From contig JAEZGY010000030.1 in NCBI GenBank assembly GCA_023416695.1, forward strand, positions 11,530 through 75,529: a stretch of DNA of 64,000 bases, given 5' to 3'. Shown here piece by piece: positions 36,797 to 46,211 of the stretch (its first letter is position 1; the number at the start of each line of letters is the position of its first letter). Origin of the DNA: Bacillota bacterium. GTDB taxonomy: Bacteria; Bacillota; Clostridia; Lachnospirales; Lachnospiraceae. Both the position numbers and the translations under genes were made by a program. The notes under the pieces were generated by a model. That model did no database searches. It was not told the origin of the DNA and saw only the letters and a program-made list of their open reading frames with translations.

Positions 36797-39387
36797 AGAC
36801 AGAGGTAAGACCGTTAGTTAATTTGAATGTAAACCCATGCAAAATGTGTATGCCAATGGGAGCAATGACAGCGTTTTATGGAATTAAGAACTGCGTCTCC
36901 ATCTTACATGGCTCCCAAGGTTGTAGTACTTACATAAGGCGTCATATGGCAACTCATTATAATGAGCCTGTGGATATTGCCTCCTCCTCTTTGACGGAAG
37001 AAGGTACAGTATACGGTGGAGAAGAAAATCTAAAAAAAGGGTTAAACAACTTAATTGAACTATACCATCCACAAGTAGTTGGGGTTGCAACCACTTGCTT
37101 AGCTGAGACTATTGGTGAGGATATTCAAAGAATCATTGAGAACTTTTATATAGAGAACCCAGATAAGAGGGATGTAACGATTATAGCAACACATTCAGCT
37201 GGTTATGGCGGGACACAATTTGAAGGATACTTTGAAGCACTTGTCTCTATTGTATCTAACGTTGAGATGGATACTACTAAAAATAATAAAGTAAATATCA
37301 TTTTCTCATACATGAGTCCAGCAGATATCCGTACCCTAAAGGAGATATGTGAAGCCTTTGAACTAGAGGTTATCCTTTTGCCGGATTTATCTGATAGTCT
37401 AGATGGGGGTTATAAAGCTCACTATAGTAGGTTACCAGAAGGTGGTACAGAGCTTAGTGATATCAAGAAAATGGCAGGTGCTAGGGCAACGATTGAGATT
37501 AGTAATGTAGACCATATGACGTCACCAGGAAAGCTGTTGTTAAGCCAATATGGAGTTCCTTATACGAGAATTGATATGCCAGTAGGACTGAAAGGAAATG
37601 ATATCTTACTTAAGGAATTAAGTAAGATCAGTGGCAAACCAATTCCTACAAAGTATTTAGAGCAAAGAGGACGTTATATGGATGCTATGATTGATAGTCA
37701 TAAGTATAATGCAGAGGCTAGGGCGGTTGTTTTTGGAGAGCCTGATTTTATTCTTTCAGTTGTTTCATTATGTAAGGAGAATGGAATTATGCCTATGGTA
37801 ACTGCAACCGGCTCTGTATTCCCTAAACTTAAGGGACTTATACAATCTGATCTAGAAGAAATAGCACATAGATATTATATAGATGATTTTCTCATAAAAG
37901 AGGATGTGGATTTTAAAGACATTGAGGTGGCAGCTTTAACGTACGGATGTAATGTGATGATTGGAAACTCAGATGGTAGGCGTATTGAAGAAAGCCTTAA
38001 GATACCATTGGTGAGAAGAGGGTTTCCAATTCATGACCGGGTTGGCGGACAAAGGCTTAGAATGATTGGGTATGAAGGGTCTTTGACTTTATTAGACGAA
38101 ATCTCTAATGCTGTGCTGTCAAGAAAAGAAGAGAGTTTTAGGAAAGTTCTTTTCGATACCTACTATAAGAAGGAGAGTGTAGAGAAAACCATAGAGGAGA
38201 AAACTGCTACGCACCCTTGCTATAATTGTGCTAGCCATCAATATGCAAGAATGCATCTTCCTATTGCACCTAGGTGTAATGTACAGTGTAACTATTGTGT
38301 TCGAAAGTTCGATTGTCCCAATGAAAGTAGACCTGGTGTAACAACAAAAGTATTAACTCCAGAAGAAGCGTTTGAGAAGTATAAGAAAGTAAAAGAGAAA
38401 ATTCCAAATCTTACAGTAGTAGGAATTGCAGGACCTGGAGATGCTTTAGCAAACTTTGATGAAACAAAAAGAACGTTGGAATTAATAAGGGATTACGACT
38501 CAGAAGTAACTTTTTGCTTATCTACTAATGGTTTATTGCTTCCAACCTATGGGGAAGAATTAGTTCATCTTGGAGTATCCCATGTAACCGTCACTGTGAA
38601 TGCCGTTGACCCTAAAATCGGTGGAATGATCTATAAATATATCAATTTTATGGGAACGAGGTATGAAGGGGAGAGTGCAGGTGCTATTTTACTTTCCAAT
38701 CAACTCAGTGGACTTAGGTTTCTTGTTTCAAAGGGAATTATCTGCAAGGTGAATATTGTAGCGCTAAAAGGAATCAACGATACACATATTCCTGATATTG
38801 TGAAGAAGATGAAGGAAATTGGGGTATATATTACAAATATCATGCCAATGCTTCCTGTTATAGGTAGTGCATTTGAACATATGTCTTCTCTTAGTAATAA
38901 GGAGATTGAGAAGTTAAGAAAGGATTGTGGTCTTATTCTGAAACAGATGACACATTGTAAGCAATGTCGAGCAGATGCCATTGGTACATTAGACAATGAT
39001 CTTAGTCTTAACTATCGTGGTTATCAAGCTGAAGTAAGGGAGATGAAGAAAGGTGTTTATCGCTTTGCCGCTGCTAGTAAAAGTGGTATGCTCATCGATC
39101 AACATTTTGGTCAGGTAAAGGAATGGTATATCTATGAGTATAAGAATAACACTGCTTGTTATATAGAAAAACGTAAGGTGAAAGAATATTGTGAAGGTGT
39201 GGACTACTGTGGAGATAAAGAGGATAAAATCAAAGCCATCCTCTCAGCTGTAGCAGATTGTAAAGGGGTAATAGTAATGAGAATCGGAGAATCCCCAAAA
39301 AAACAGCTTGAGAAACAGAATATTGCTGTCATAGTAACCTACGACCGAATCGAGGATGCTATAGTAAAGGCAGCAAGTAGTGTGTAA
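36793..39387 (+). CDS. nifN-B: NifN-NifB fusion with a C-terminal NifX-like domain
   Basis: An 864-aa three-domain fusion. Residues 1-455 are NifN (NPCKMCMPMGA, HGSQGCSTY), the partner of NifE. Residues 470-760 are the radical SAM enzyme NifB, with the cluster cysteines in APRCNVQCNYC and further CxxC sites that bind the 4Fe clusters fused into NifB-co. Residues 765-864 are a NifX/NafY-like cofactor-binding domain (IDQHFGQVKEW). Nif N-B fusions are known in C. pasteurianum. The fusion would pass NifB-co straight to the NifEN scaffold. It starts inside nifE as ATGA after AGAGGAGG. Confidence 0.95.
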   Translation: MKTEVRPLVNLNVNPCKMCMPMGAMTAFYGIKNCVSILHGSQGCSTYIRRHMATHYNEPVDIASSSLTEEGTVYGGEENLKKGLNNLIELYHPQVVGVATTCLAETIGEDIQRIIENFYIENPDKRDVTIIATHSAGYGGTQFEGYFEALVSIVSNVEMDTTKNNKVNIIFSYMSPADIRTLKEICEAFELEVILLPDLSDSLDGGYKAHYSRLPEGGTELSDIKKMAGARATIEISNVDHMTSPGKLLLSQYGVPYTRIDMPVGLKGNDILLKELSKISGKPIPTKYLEQRGRYMDAMIDSHKYNAEARAVVFGEPDFILSVVSLCKENGIMPMVTATGSVFPKLKGLIQSDLEEIAHRYYIDDFLIKEDVDFKDIEVAALTYGCNVMIGNSDGRRIEESLKIPLVRRGFPIHDRVGGQRLRMIGYEGSLTLLDEISNAVLSRKEESFRKVLFDTYYKKESVEKTIEEKTATHPCYNCASHQYARMHLPIAPRCNVQCNYCVRKFDCPNESRPGVTTKVLTPEEAFEKYKKVKEKIPNLTVVGIAGPGDALANFDETKRTLELIRDYDSEVTFCLSTNGLLLPTYGEELVHLGVSHVTVTVNAVDPKIGGMIYKYINFMGTRYEGESAGAILLSNQLSGLRFLVSKGIICKVNIVALKGINDTHIPDIVKKMKEIGVYITNIMPMLPVIGSAFEHMSSLSNKEIEKLRKDCGLILKQMTHCKQCRADAIGTLDNDLSLNYRGYQAEVREMKKGVYRFAAASKSGMLIDQHFGQVKEWYIYEYKNNTACYIEKRKVKEYCEGVDYCGDKEDKIKAILSAVADCKGVIVMRIGESPKKQLEKQNIAVIVTYDRIEDAIVKAASSV

Positions 39388-39419
39388 ATCTAGAACATAT
39401 AAAGAAAGGAGAGAATTAT

Positions 39420-39728
39420 ATGGTTCAACCAAAATATCATGTATTTATCTGTACCAGTTGCACAATCACTGGTCAGCAAAGAGGATTTTGTTATAACAAC
39501 AAATCGGTAGACATTTTAAGAAAGTTTATGGAGGAAATCAATGAGAGGGAGTTATCTGGCGAGGTCATTTTAAGTAACACTGGTTGTTTTGGAATCTGTG
39601 ATAAGGGTCCAATTGTCGTTGTATATCCAGAAGGTGTATGGTATGGTCACTTAACCATAGGGGATGTTGAACGAATCTGTGAGGAGCATTTTGAGGGAGG
39701 GACACCAGTCGTCGATTTGATGATTTAA
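39420..39728 (+). CDS. Thioredoxin-fold 2Fe-2S ferredoxin, C. pasteurianum type
   Basis: A 102-aa ferredoxin that closely resembles the C. pasteurianum 2Fe-2S ferredoxin: FICTSCTITGQQRGFCY, NTGCFGICDKGPIVVVYPEGVWYG. The cluster cysteines are in the CTSC, GFCY, NTGC and GIC segments. The pasteurianum protein interacts with MoFe protein. The position between nifN-B and nifV fits a nitrogenase electron-transfer or redox role. Confidence 0.92.
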   Translation: MVQPKYHVFICTSCTITGQQRGFCYNNKSVDILRKFMEEINERELSGEVILSNTGCFGICDKGPIVVVYPEGVWYGHLTIGDVERICEEHFEGGTPVVDLMI

Positions 39729-39778
39729 GTGATAGGAATTGGTTAATGTGATAGATAGGAAGACAGGAAGGTGATAGC

Positions 39779-40732
39779 TTGCTTATAATTGATGCTACTT
39801 TATGTATGTTAGATTCTATTATTCCTACAAGCAAACAAGTAAAAGAGTGGATTTGCTTAATGGGAGCTTGTGGTATTACTGATTTTATGGTTTCTAAAAA
39901 ATTATATCCAATGATTGAAACTGTAAATGAACCAGGTGCTGTGTATTATATGGAAGTGGATTCCCTAGATGATCGTAGAAGATATAACAGGATAACGTAT
40001 TTCATGCAGTCTAAAAAAGTGCAGGAAAACACCATAACTATGATACAAATGAATGATAGTAGGGAAATTGTACATCTTAAGAAGTATGCAAGTGCCAAAG
40101 CTATTGCCCTTAACGGACTAGACGATTTCATGTGTTATGATTTTATGGCTTCCTTAAAAGAGATTTTTGCCATCTTTGATAGGAAGAACATCTACTTTTC
40201 ACCTGAGAATGGAAATGAGTGTGCTACTGCGGAGGCTGTAATGTTTATGAAGGCAGGTGGTAAGAAAGTCATTACTGCATTTGCTGGCATTGGCAGTAAA
40301 GCGGCAACAGAACAGGTAATGCTAGCTCTTCATTTGAATAATCGTTACAAGGTCAATCAGGATTTTTCTAGATTGCCAGAGCTTAAGCGACTTTACGAAA
40401 GGATAACAGGGGAGAAGATACCAGATAAGATGCCTGTCATTGGTGACAACATTTTTATGGTGGAGTCAGGAATTCATGTGGATGGCATACGCAAATTAGC
40501 TACAAATTATGAAACCTATCCACCAGAGCTGGTAGGGCAAAAACGAAAAATTGTATTAGGAAAACAGTCCGGTCTTAGCTCCATCAAATTCAAATTAGAG
40601 GAATTAGGGTATGAGGAATTAGATGTAAACATTTGTTGCAAGATTTTACAAGAGGTGAAAAACGAGAGTAACCGTTTGTGTAAGAGTATAAGTGATGAAG
40701 AATTAATGAGAATTATTGAGGGATGCCTATGA
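39779..40732 (+). CDS. nifV-omega: Homocitrate synthase omega subunit (split NifV)
   Basis: A 317-aa protein matching the omega half of the two-gene homocitrate synthase of C. pasteurianum. Its N-terminal barrel lacks the catalytic DTTLRDGEQ signature (it begins IIDATLCMLDS). The C-terminal part (DNIFMVESGIHVDGI, GKQSGLSSIKFKLEELG) is the LeuA/NifV communication domain. The start is TTG with GGAAGGTGAT before it. Its TGA overlaps the alpha gene start. It should work only with the alpha subunit. Confidence 0.88.
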   Translation: MLIIDATLCMLDSIIPTSKQVKEWICLMGACGITDFMVSKKLYPMIETVNEPGAVYYMEVDSLDDRRRYNRITYFMQSKKVQENTITMIQMNDSREIVHLKKYASAKAIALNGLDDFMCYDFMASLKEIFAIFDRKNIYFSPENGNECATAEAVMFMKAGGKKVITAFAGIGSKAATEQVMLALHLNNRYKVNQDFSRLPELKRLYERITGEKIPDKMPVIGDNIFMVESGIHVDGIRKLATNYETYPPELVGQKRKIVLGKQSGLSSIKFKLEELGYEELDVNICCKILQEVKNESNRLCKSISDEELMRIIEGCL

Positions 40733-41538
40733 AGGTAAGTAAAAAAATTGTGGATACTACATTAAGGGATGGAGAGCAATGCCCTGGTATTATATTTTCT
40801 CCTGAAGAAAAGATACATCTTGCTTTACTGCTAGATGCATTGGGTGTATACGAAATTGAAGCTGCCTGCATGGATATACATAATAAGGATTTGAAGTTTA
40901 TTAATATAATTATGGAACAGAAAAAGCAGGCAAAAGTGTCATTATGGTGTCGTATGCGACAGGAGGATGTCAATGCAGCATGTATTCTTGGACCTGATCT
41001 AATTCATATTGGAGTTCCTGTATCCTATGTACAGATATATACAAAATTAAAGAAAAATAAAGTGTGGGTACAACGAGAAATACAGAGCTGCATCGAGATT
41101 GCCAATCATTATAATATACCAGTTACAGTAGGACTGGAAGATTCTGCAAGAGCAGATATAGGGTTTATCTTGACTTTAATTAGGCAACTATATCTCCTTG
41201 GGGTTCGTACTGTTCGAGTAGCTGATACGGTTGGAACATTAACTCCAGATCGGGGAGAAGAAATTGTGAGATTGATACATGGAGCCATTCAGGAATTAGA
41301 AATTGAAATACACGAACATAATGATCTTGGAATGGCAGTTGCAAACTCTATTGTAATGGCAAATGCAGGTGGCAATCTTATTGACTGTACCTTACTAGGT
41401 ATTGGAGAGCGTGTAGGTAACTGTAGCTTATATGACTTTATACATGCGTCAGAGAGAATCTTTGACTGTGGAATTGATAAAAAGAAAATTAGAGGAGCAG
41501 AGGAAGAGTTAATTAAGATTATAAGGAAGGCTTGGTGA
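40729..41538 (+). CDS. nifV-alpha: Homocitrate synthase alpha subunit (catalytic half of NifV)
   Basis: A 269-aa catalytic TIM barrel: DTTLRDGEQCPG at the start, RVADTVGTLTPD near 165 and HEHNDLGMAVANS near 195 with the metal-binding histidines. It condenses acetyl-CoA and 2-oxoglutarate into homocitrate, the organic part of FeMo-co. It lacks the C-terminal communication domain, supplied by nifV-omega. ATG 40729 overlaps the omega stop as ATGA. An ATG two codons upstream is possible. Confidence 0.9.
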   Translation: MKVSKKIVDTTLRDGEQCPGIIFSPEEKIHLALLLDALGVYEIEAACMDIHNKDLKFINIIMEQKKQAKVSLWCRMRQEDVNAACILGPDLIHIGVPVSYVQIYTKLKKNKVWVQREIQSCIEIANHYNIPVTVGLEDSARADIGFILTLIRQLYLLGVRTVRVADTVGTLTPDRGEEIVRLIHGAIQELEIEIHEHNDLGMAVANSIVMANAGGNLIDCTLLGIGERVGNCSLYDFIHASERIFDCGIDKKKIRGAEEELIKIIRKAW

Positions 41539-41543
41539 GCAGT

Positions 41544-43037
41544 ATGCGATTTGTAGTACTTGTGAATGAAGCAAATGATATTACAGACTTTTTTAACGTT
41601 CATAAACTTGCTATCTATGAGAAAAAAGCAACTTGGGAGCTTGTTGAATATTGTAAAATCCATAAGGATAAGGTTCAAATACGCACAAATATAGAAAAGC
41701 TGACCAATGAAATATGCTCGATTATGAAAGAGAAGGGGTCGGATATGCTAATTGGTTCAATTATTGTTGGATTTCCGTATTATAAGTTTTGTGCCAATGG
41801 AATTATAGTATGTGAATTAGACCAGATTTCTCAACAAGCTTTTCAATCCATTCATCAAGATTTTTATGAGAGGCAGGTACAAGAAACAGTAGAGAATGTG
41901 CCACCTTACCCTGTTTGTGCTCACGGTGAGGGTTTTTATACATTTGATTTTGATAAGGCTATGGATGTACATAAAGAACTTAGCTCTAAGAAGATGTTAA
42001 TCCCGTTTTTACAGAAAGGTTCTTTTAAGACGTTATCTATTCTTTGTTCTCATATTATGCCTTGGCTTGAGTACTACGTAGAAACACACAATTTAAAGAT
42101 GTACTCCAAAAGGGAAGGTGGACGATATTTGATTACTATTGTAAATGGAGCAATCGAGGTTGGTTGTAATCGATTTATACCAAAATATTCACCTCTTGAT
42201 ACAAGATCACGTGATATAACATCGGTGGAATATTATCCTAGTGGGCAGCTAAAATCCATTTATCTTGAAAGAGTTCATAAAGTAAAGGTAGCATCCGGTG
42301 TTATAAATGCAGAGTATGTAACCTTTTATAAAGATGGATCCATTCATAGAGTATTTCCTGTGTTTGGTAAGATTAGTGGTTACTGGTCCGAAGCAGAAGA
42401 AAAAGAGTTGCTTCAGGAAAGTACAATTTCTGTCAGAGGACAATCATTTACTGGTTTGTTTTCGTGTTTATGTTTCTATCCCTCTGGTGAGGTGAAAAGT
42501 TTAACCATATGGCCTGGAGAATCTATTTTCATTACCTTTAGGAAGAGAAAAGTTGAGGTTCGAAATGGAATATCCTTTTATAATGATGGGGCGATTAAAT
42601 CCTTTGAACCAAAGAAACCACTACTGATACAACATGTTACAGGAAGCTATGTTGCATTTGATCCATTGGCAAATGGAATTTCTGGAGATTATACTTCCTT
42701 AACTCTTTACCCAGATGGTGAAGTTAAGAGTCTGAAGACGATATTGACAGGGATTAATTACTCTCCATTAGATAGTATGGAAGGTGAAACACAACAAGTA
42801 CTGCTTAAAAAGCTACAACCACAATTAGTGATGAGTCCATATGATTTAAATGAACAGATCTTAATACCTATGAAGATTGAATTCTTTAGCGATAAGATTT
42901 GCATTACGGATAGTTTTAATCAAAGTCATATGCTGTTCATGCAACAAGTAAGAAAAACATATCAAGTAAAAGGCAATATTAAATACATGACCGGTGGAGA
43001 TTGTAATACTTGTAAGCAATGTTTAAAAGGTCAATGA
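41544..43037 (+). CDS. Hybrid protein: AnfO-like N-terminus plus YwqK/MORN-like repeats
   Basis: A 497-aa protein of unknown function. The first 110 residues (MRFVVLVNEAND, IYEKKATWELVEY, GFPYYKFCANG) resemble the AnfO accessory domain of Fe-only nitrogenase clusters; this match is from memory and tentative. From about residue 225 come five short repeats of the YPSGxxKS type: YYPSGQLKSI, FYKDGSIHRV, FYPSGEVKSL, FYNDGAIKSF, LYPDGEVKSL. The C-terminus is CNTCKQC, a possible metal site. It sits in the nif operon, five bases after nifV-alpha, so a nitrogenase-linked job is likely. Confidence 0.5.
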   Translation: MRFVVLVNEANDITDFFNVHKLAIYEKKATWELVEYCKIHKDKVQIRTNIEKLTNEICSIMKEKGSDMLIGSIIVGFPYYKFCANGIIVCELDQISQQAFQSIHQDFYERQVQETVENVPPYPVCAHGEGFYTFDFDKAMDVHKELSSKKMLIPFLQKGSFKTLSILCSHIMPWLEYYVETHNLKMYSKREGGRYLITIVNGAIEVGCNRFIPKYSPLDTRSRDITSVEYYPSGQLKSIYLERVHKVKVASGVINAEYVTFYKDGSIHRVFPVFGKISGYWSEAEEKELLQESTISVRGQSFTGLFSCLCFYPSGEVKSLTIWPGESIFITFRKRKVEVRNGISFYNDGAIKSFEPKKPLLIQHVTGSYVAFDPLANGISGDYTSLTLYPDGEVKSLKTILTGINYSPLDSMEGETQQVLLKKLQPQLVMSPYDLNEQILIPMKIEFFSDKICITDSFNQSHMLFMQQVRKTYQVKGNIKYMTGGDCNTCKQCLKGQ

Positions 43038-43054
43038 TAACTGGAGGGGGAAGA

Positions 43055-43468
43055 ATGGAAATAGATAATTCATTTACATGTCAATTAATTATACCACATA
43101 AGTATTATATACAGCTTTCAGAGGAAGGTAAGAAGTTATATGAAGAGGATAGGTTAGGAATGAAGGTTGCATTGCCTATGAAACTTAAGGATGGTATTAC
43201 ATTAGCAGATTGCATTCCTGCTTTTATAGAAACTGTTTATTTGGAATTAAATCCAAAGTATAGGGTAACGGAAGATACCTTGGTAAGGTGTGAGTTATAT
43301 AAGTTAGGAAAAACGGATGAAGTTTTTAATTTAATGATTAGCATAACCTATCCTGAAAGTGAAAAAGAGTTTCATGAGCTTCTTATCTTTCATCAGGTAG
43401 AACTGTCTGAACGTTTGTTTTGTTTTGAGTTAATGGGTGACCAGACAATGTTTCAAATTAATTACTAG
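43055..43468 (+). CDS. Small conserved-looking protein of the nif operon, function unknown
   Basis: A 137-aa soluble, acidic protein without signal peptide or membrane helix. No family recognised. GGAGGGGG stands before ATG 43055. An in-frame ATG 12 codons upstream is inside the previous gene. Only short gaps separate it from the hybrid protein and the GroEL-like gene, so it is part of the same transcript. It could be a chaperonin co-factor or a nitrogenase accessory factor, but nothing in the sequence settles this. Confidence 0.55.
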   Translation: MEIDNSFTCQLIIPHKYYIQLSEEGKKLYEEDRLGMKVALPMKLKDGITLADCIPAFIETVYLELNPKYRVTEDTLVRCELYKLGKTDEVFNLMISITYPESEKEFHELLIFHQVELSERLFCFELMGDQTMFQINY

Positions 43469-43481
43469 GGGGTGATTATTT

Positions 43482-45107
43482 ATGCTAAAAAATATGCGCT
43501 ATCATAGAGAGGCAATACAGTCTATGGCGGAGGGTATCCTTTTGGTCTGTAATTTGTTAGAGAAAACCTATGGACCACATGGCCGGGGCGTTGTGGTGGA
43601 AAATACAAGTAATTCCGTAGTAATTACCCGAAATAGCCAGATTATTTTAGAGAACTTTTCTTGTGAGGACCGTTACATTAATGAAGGGGTACAATTAGTG
43701 AAGGAAGCGGTATTTAACATGTGTGAGCAGATGGGAGATGGCTCTGTTCTAACAGCTTTACTTGTAAAAGGGATGGTTTTAGAAGGTTTAAAGTATCTAG
43801 AAGCAGGAATAAGCCCGGTTTATATGCGTGGAGGGCTTAAAAAAGCATTGTTAGAAATCGAAATTCAGATTGCTAGTCATACTGTAACAATAAAGAATAC
43901 AGAGGAATTAATGAAAGGTGTAAAAGCAGCTTGTAGAGATTATGATATCGCAACGATGGCAGTTCAAGCTTACCAAAAAATATCGAAAGAAGGAGTTGTA
44001 CTTGTAAAGCCGACAAAAAGGGTAGAATGCTACATGGAAATAGAAGAAGGAATGCAGATTAAACAAGGATATCTATCACCAGTCTTCTGTGAAAAGGGAA
44101 AGGATACCATTATCTATCATAATGCGTATATCTTGGTTACAGACAAAAGTATTTCTGATTTCACCAGTCTCTTGCCTCTTTTAGAGCAAATCATGAAAGA
44201 TACAAGACCTCTTCTTATTATTAGCGAAGATGTAACCAAGGAAGCTTTAGTAATGCTTCTTCATAATGTCAGTAGAGGTGTCTTTAAAGTGGCTGCAATC
44301 AAAGCAGAAGGATATAAGAAAAGAAAGTCAGATTTGCTAGATGATATAGCGGTATTTACAGGAGCAAAGATACTTCGAGAAGACATGGAAGATATGCTAG
44401 AAGATAGCACACTATCTATGTTGGGTCAGGCAGATGAGATAGTTGTAACGAAGAGTGATACAACTATAATCGGTGGGAAAGGAGAGAAATGGAAGATTGT
44501 AAATCAAGTAAAGGAAATCCAATTAAAACTTGAGGATGATAAAACGACTGTATACGACAAGGAAAAGTATCGAGAACGGATAGGGCGTCTTCAGAGTGGT
44601 GTGGCTACCTTATATGCAGGTGGGAGAACAAGTCAGGAGATAAGAGAGAATAAGCAGGAAATGGAGACTGCTGTAAAAGCAGCAAGAAATATATTTGAGG
44701 GAGGTATGCTGCCAGGAGGAGGTAGCTTCTTATATCATATGGTAGGTGTGCTAGAGGAAATGAATGTAGCTAACCAAGAACGTTATGGTGTGAGTCTTCT
44801 TAAACGGGCATGTACTATTCCGTTTAAAACTTTACTTTGTAATAGTGGAGAGGATTTTAGTATATATGAAGATATCATAAATAGTCACAAAAAGACTTTC
44901 AGTCTAGGTTACCATGTAGAAATAGGAGAAGTAGTTGATATGGTAAGTACAGGAATTATGGACTCCTCCATTGTGATTCAAATGGCACTGAGGCAAGCTG
45001 TTAGTGTAGTGTATGAATGGTTGGACTGTATGGTATTAATGGTAAGTGTTGCGCCAGACCGTGAAGATATGGAGTTGATGAAGCAAGGTGTCCCAATTAT
45101 GTGGTAA
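43482..45107 (+). CDS. Divergent GroEL-like chaperonin linked to nif genes
   Basis: A 541-aa group I chaperonin paralog, alignable with GroEL end to end: YGPHGRGVVVE, MGDGS, GYLSPVF, PLLIISEDV, GGGSFLYH, VVDMVSTGIMD. The residues for ATP hydrolysis are changed: the GroEL Asp52 position is Asn51 and Asp398 is Thr396; Asp87 remains as Asp86. GDGTTTA is GDGSVLTA. The GGM tail is absent and no groES is adjacent. It may be a slow or non-cycling chaperonin that holds a nitrogenase protein or forms mixed rings with housekeeping GroEL. The ATG follows GGGGGTGAT. Confidence 0.85.
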   Translation: MLKNMRYHREAIQSMAEGILLVCNLLEKTYGPHGRGVVVENTSNSVVITRNSQIILENFSCEDRYINEGVQLVKEAVFNMCEQMGDGSVLTALLVKGMVLEGLKYLEAGISPVYMRGGLKKALLEIEIQIASHTVTIKNTEELMKGVKAACRDYDIATMAVQAYQKISKEGVVLVKPTKRVECYMEIEEGMQIKQGYLSPVFCEKGKDTIIYHNAYILVTDKSISDFTSLLPLLEQIMKDTRPLLIISEDVTKEALVMLLHNVSRGVFKVAAIKAEGYKKRKSDLLDDIAVFTGAKILREDMEDMLEDSTLSMLGQADEIVVTKSDTTIIGGKGEKWKIVNQVKEIQLKLEDDKTTVYDKEKYRERIGRLQSGVATLYAGGRTSQEIRENKQEMETAVKAARNIFEGGMLPGGGSFLYHMVGVLEEMNVANQERYGVSLLKRACTIPFKTLLCNSGEDFSIYEDIINSHKKTFSLGYHVEIGEVVDMVSTGIMDSSIVIQMALRQAVSVVYEWLDCMVLMVSVAPDREDMELMKQGVPIMW

Positions 45108-45123
45108 GGTAGAGAGCTATTTG

Positions 45124-46008
45124 TTATTGCATAGTATTGATACAAACATCAATAAAGTTTTGTAATTTCACAGAGAGACTCTTGCTCTTATGGTACATAA
45201 CAACCAGATTTCTACTTAGATTGATGTCCTCGATGGTCAGCTCTATTAACCCACCGGTATTTAGTTGTTCTTTCACAGATTCGTAGGGAAGAATAGCAAT
45301 GCCGGTATTTCTTTTACACTGGTTAATCAGTGAGGTTGCACTAATACTTTCCCAGGTTGGTTCAAAATGGTACCCATTTGTCACCATAATCTGTTCAAAC
45401 ATTTCTCTTGCCCCAACGCCTTTTTCTCTAGTTAGATAATGCTCTGCAACAATGTCTTTTAACAACAAATTAGGTTTTAATGCTAAGTGATGTTTGGAAG
45501 ATACAACTGCCACAATTTTATCCTTATAAAAGGGGAGTTGAATCATATCAGTATCAGACATGGAATTCGATTCTTCAACGAGGGCAAGATCTAAATCATT
45601 ACTTCTAAGAAGAGTTTTAAGATAGGAGGATTTATTAATAGTTACAAAGAGTTTAATAGAAGGGTAAAAGGTAGAGAAGTTATCTGTAATTGATCCAAGC
45701 ATATTGATTCCAACGGTATAATTGCCACCGACTCTAAGCTTTTCCATCTGATCCTTTGATTTTAATTTTACAATGGATTCTTCATATAGAGCTAAGATTT
45801 GATTAGCATAGGCAAAAAGGTTCTGTCCTGCTTCTGTCACATATAGTTTTTGCGACAACCTTTCGAACAAGGCTTGTTCATAGAATTTCTCCAGTTCTTT
45901 AATTGCATGACTAACGGAAGGTTGCGTCATATATAGATTTTTCGCGGCAGTGGTCATGTTTCGTGTTTTGTAAACTTCGATGAATATGGATAAATGTCGT
46001 AAAGTCAT
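45124..46008 (-). CDS. LysR-family regulator, divergent from modABC
   Basis: A 294-aa LysR protein: N-terminal winged helix (TLRHLSIFIEVYKTRNMTTAA, TQPSVSHAIKELE) and a periplasmic-binding-like effector domain. The start ATG 46008 follows AAAGGGGG. An ATG 12 codons upstream is less likely. It is convergent with the GroEL-like gene and divergent from the molybdate transporter, with CCTAT/ATAGG inverted repeats between. It probably controls molybdate uptake; the effector is unknown. Confidence 0.85.
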   Translation of the reverse strand: MTLRHLSIFIEVYKTRNMTTAAKNLYMTQPSVSHAIKELEKFYEQALFERLSQKLYVTEAGQNLFAYANQILALYEESIVKLKSKDQMEKLRVGGNYTVGINMLGSITDNFSTFYPSIKLFVTINKSSYLKTLLRSNDLDLALVEESNSMSDTDMIQLPFYKDKIVAVVSSKHHLALKPNLLLKDIVAEHYLTREKGVGAREMFEQIMVTNGYHFEPTWESISATSLINQCKRNTGIAILPYESVKEQLNTGGLIELTIEDINLSRNLVVMYHKSKSLSVKLQNFIDVCINTMQ

Positions 46009-46211
46009 AGATAAACGCCCCCTTTTTCCTAGTGTAAAAGACATTTTAGATAAATTATTTCAAAATTATAAAGGTAATGTAAATAAAAAGCAATTTTTAT
46101 ATGTATGTATTTATTTGCATTTAGTTTAGAAAAGAATGAATTTTTGTAGAATACAAAATTATCATAAAGGGAGCCGTTTATTATAGATAAATGAATGAGT
46201 GTAAGGTAAAG

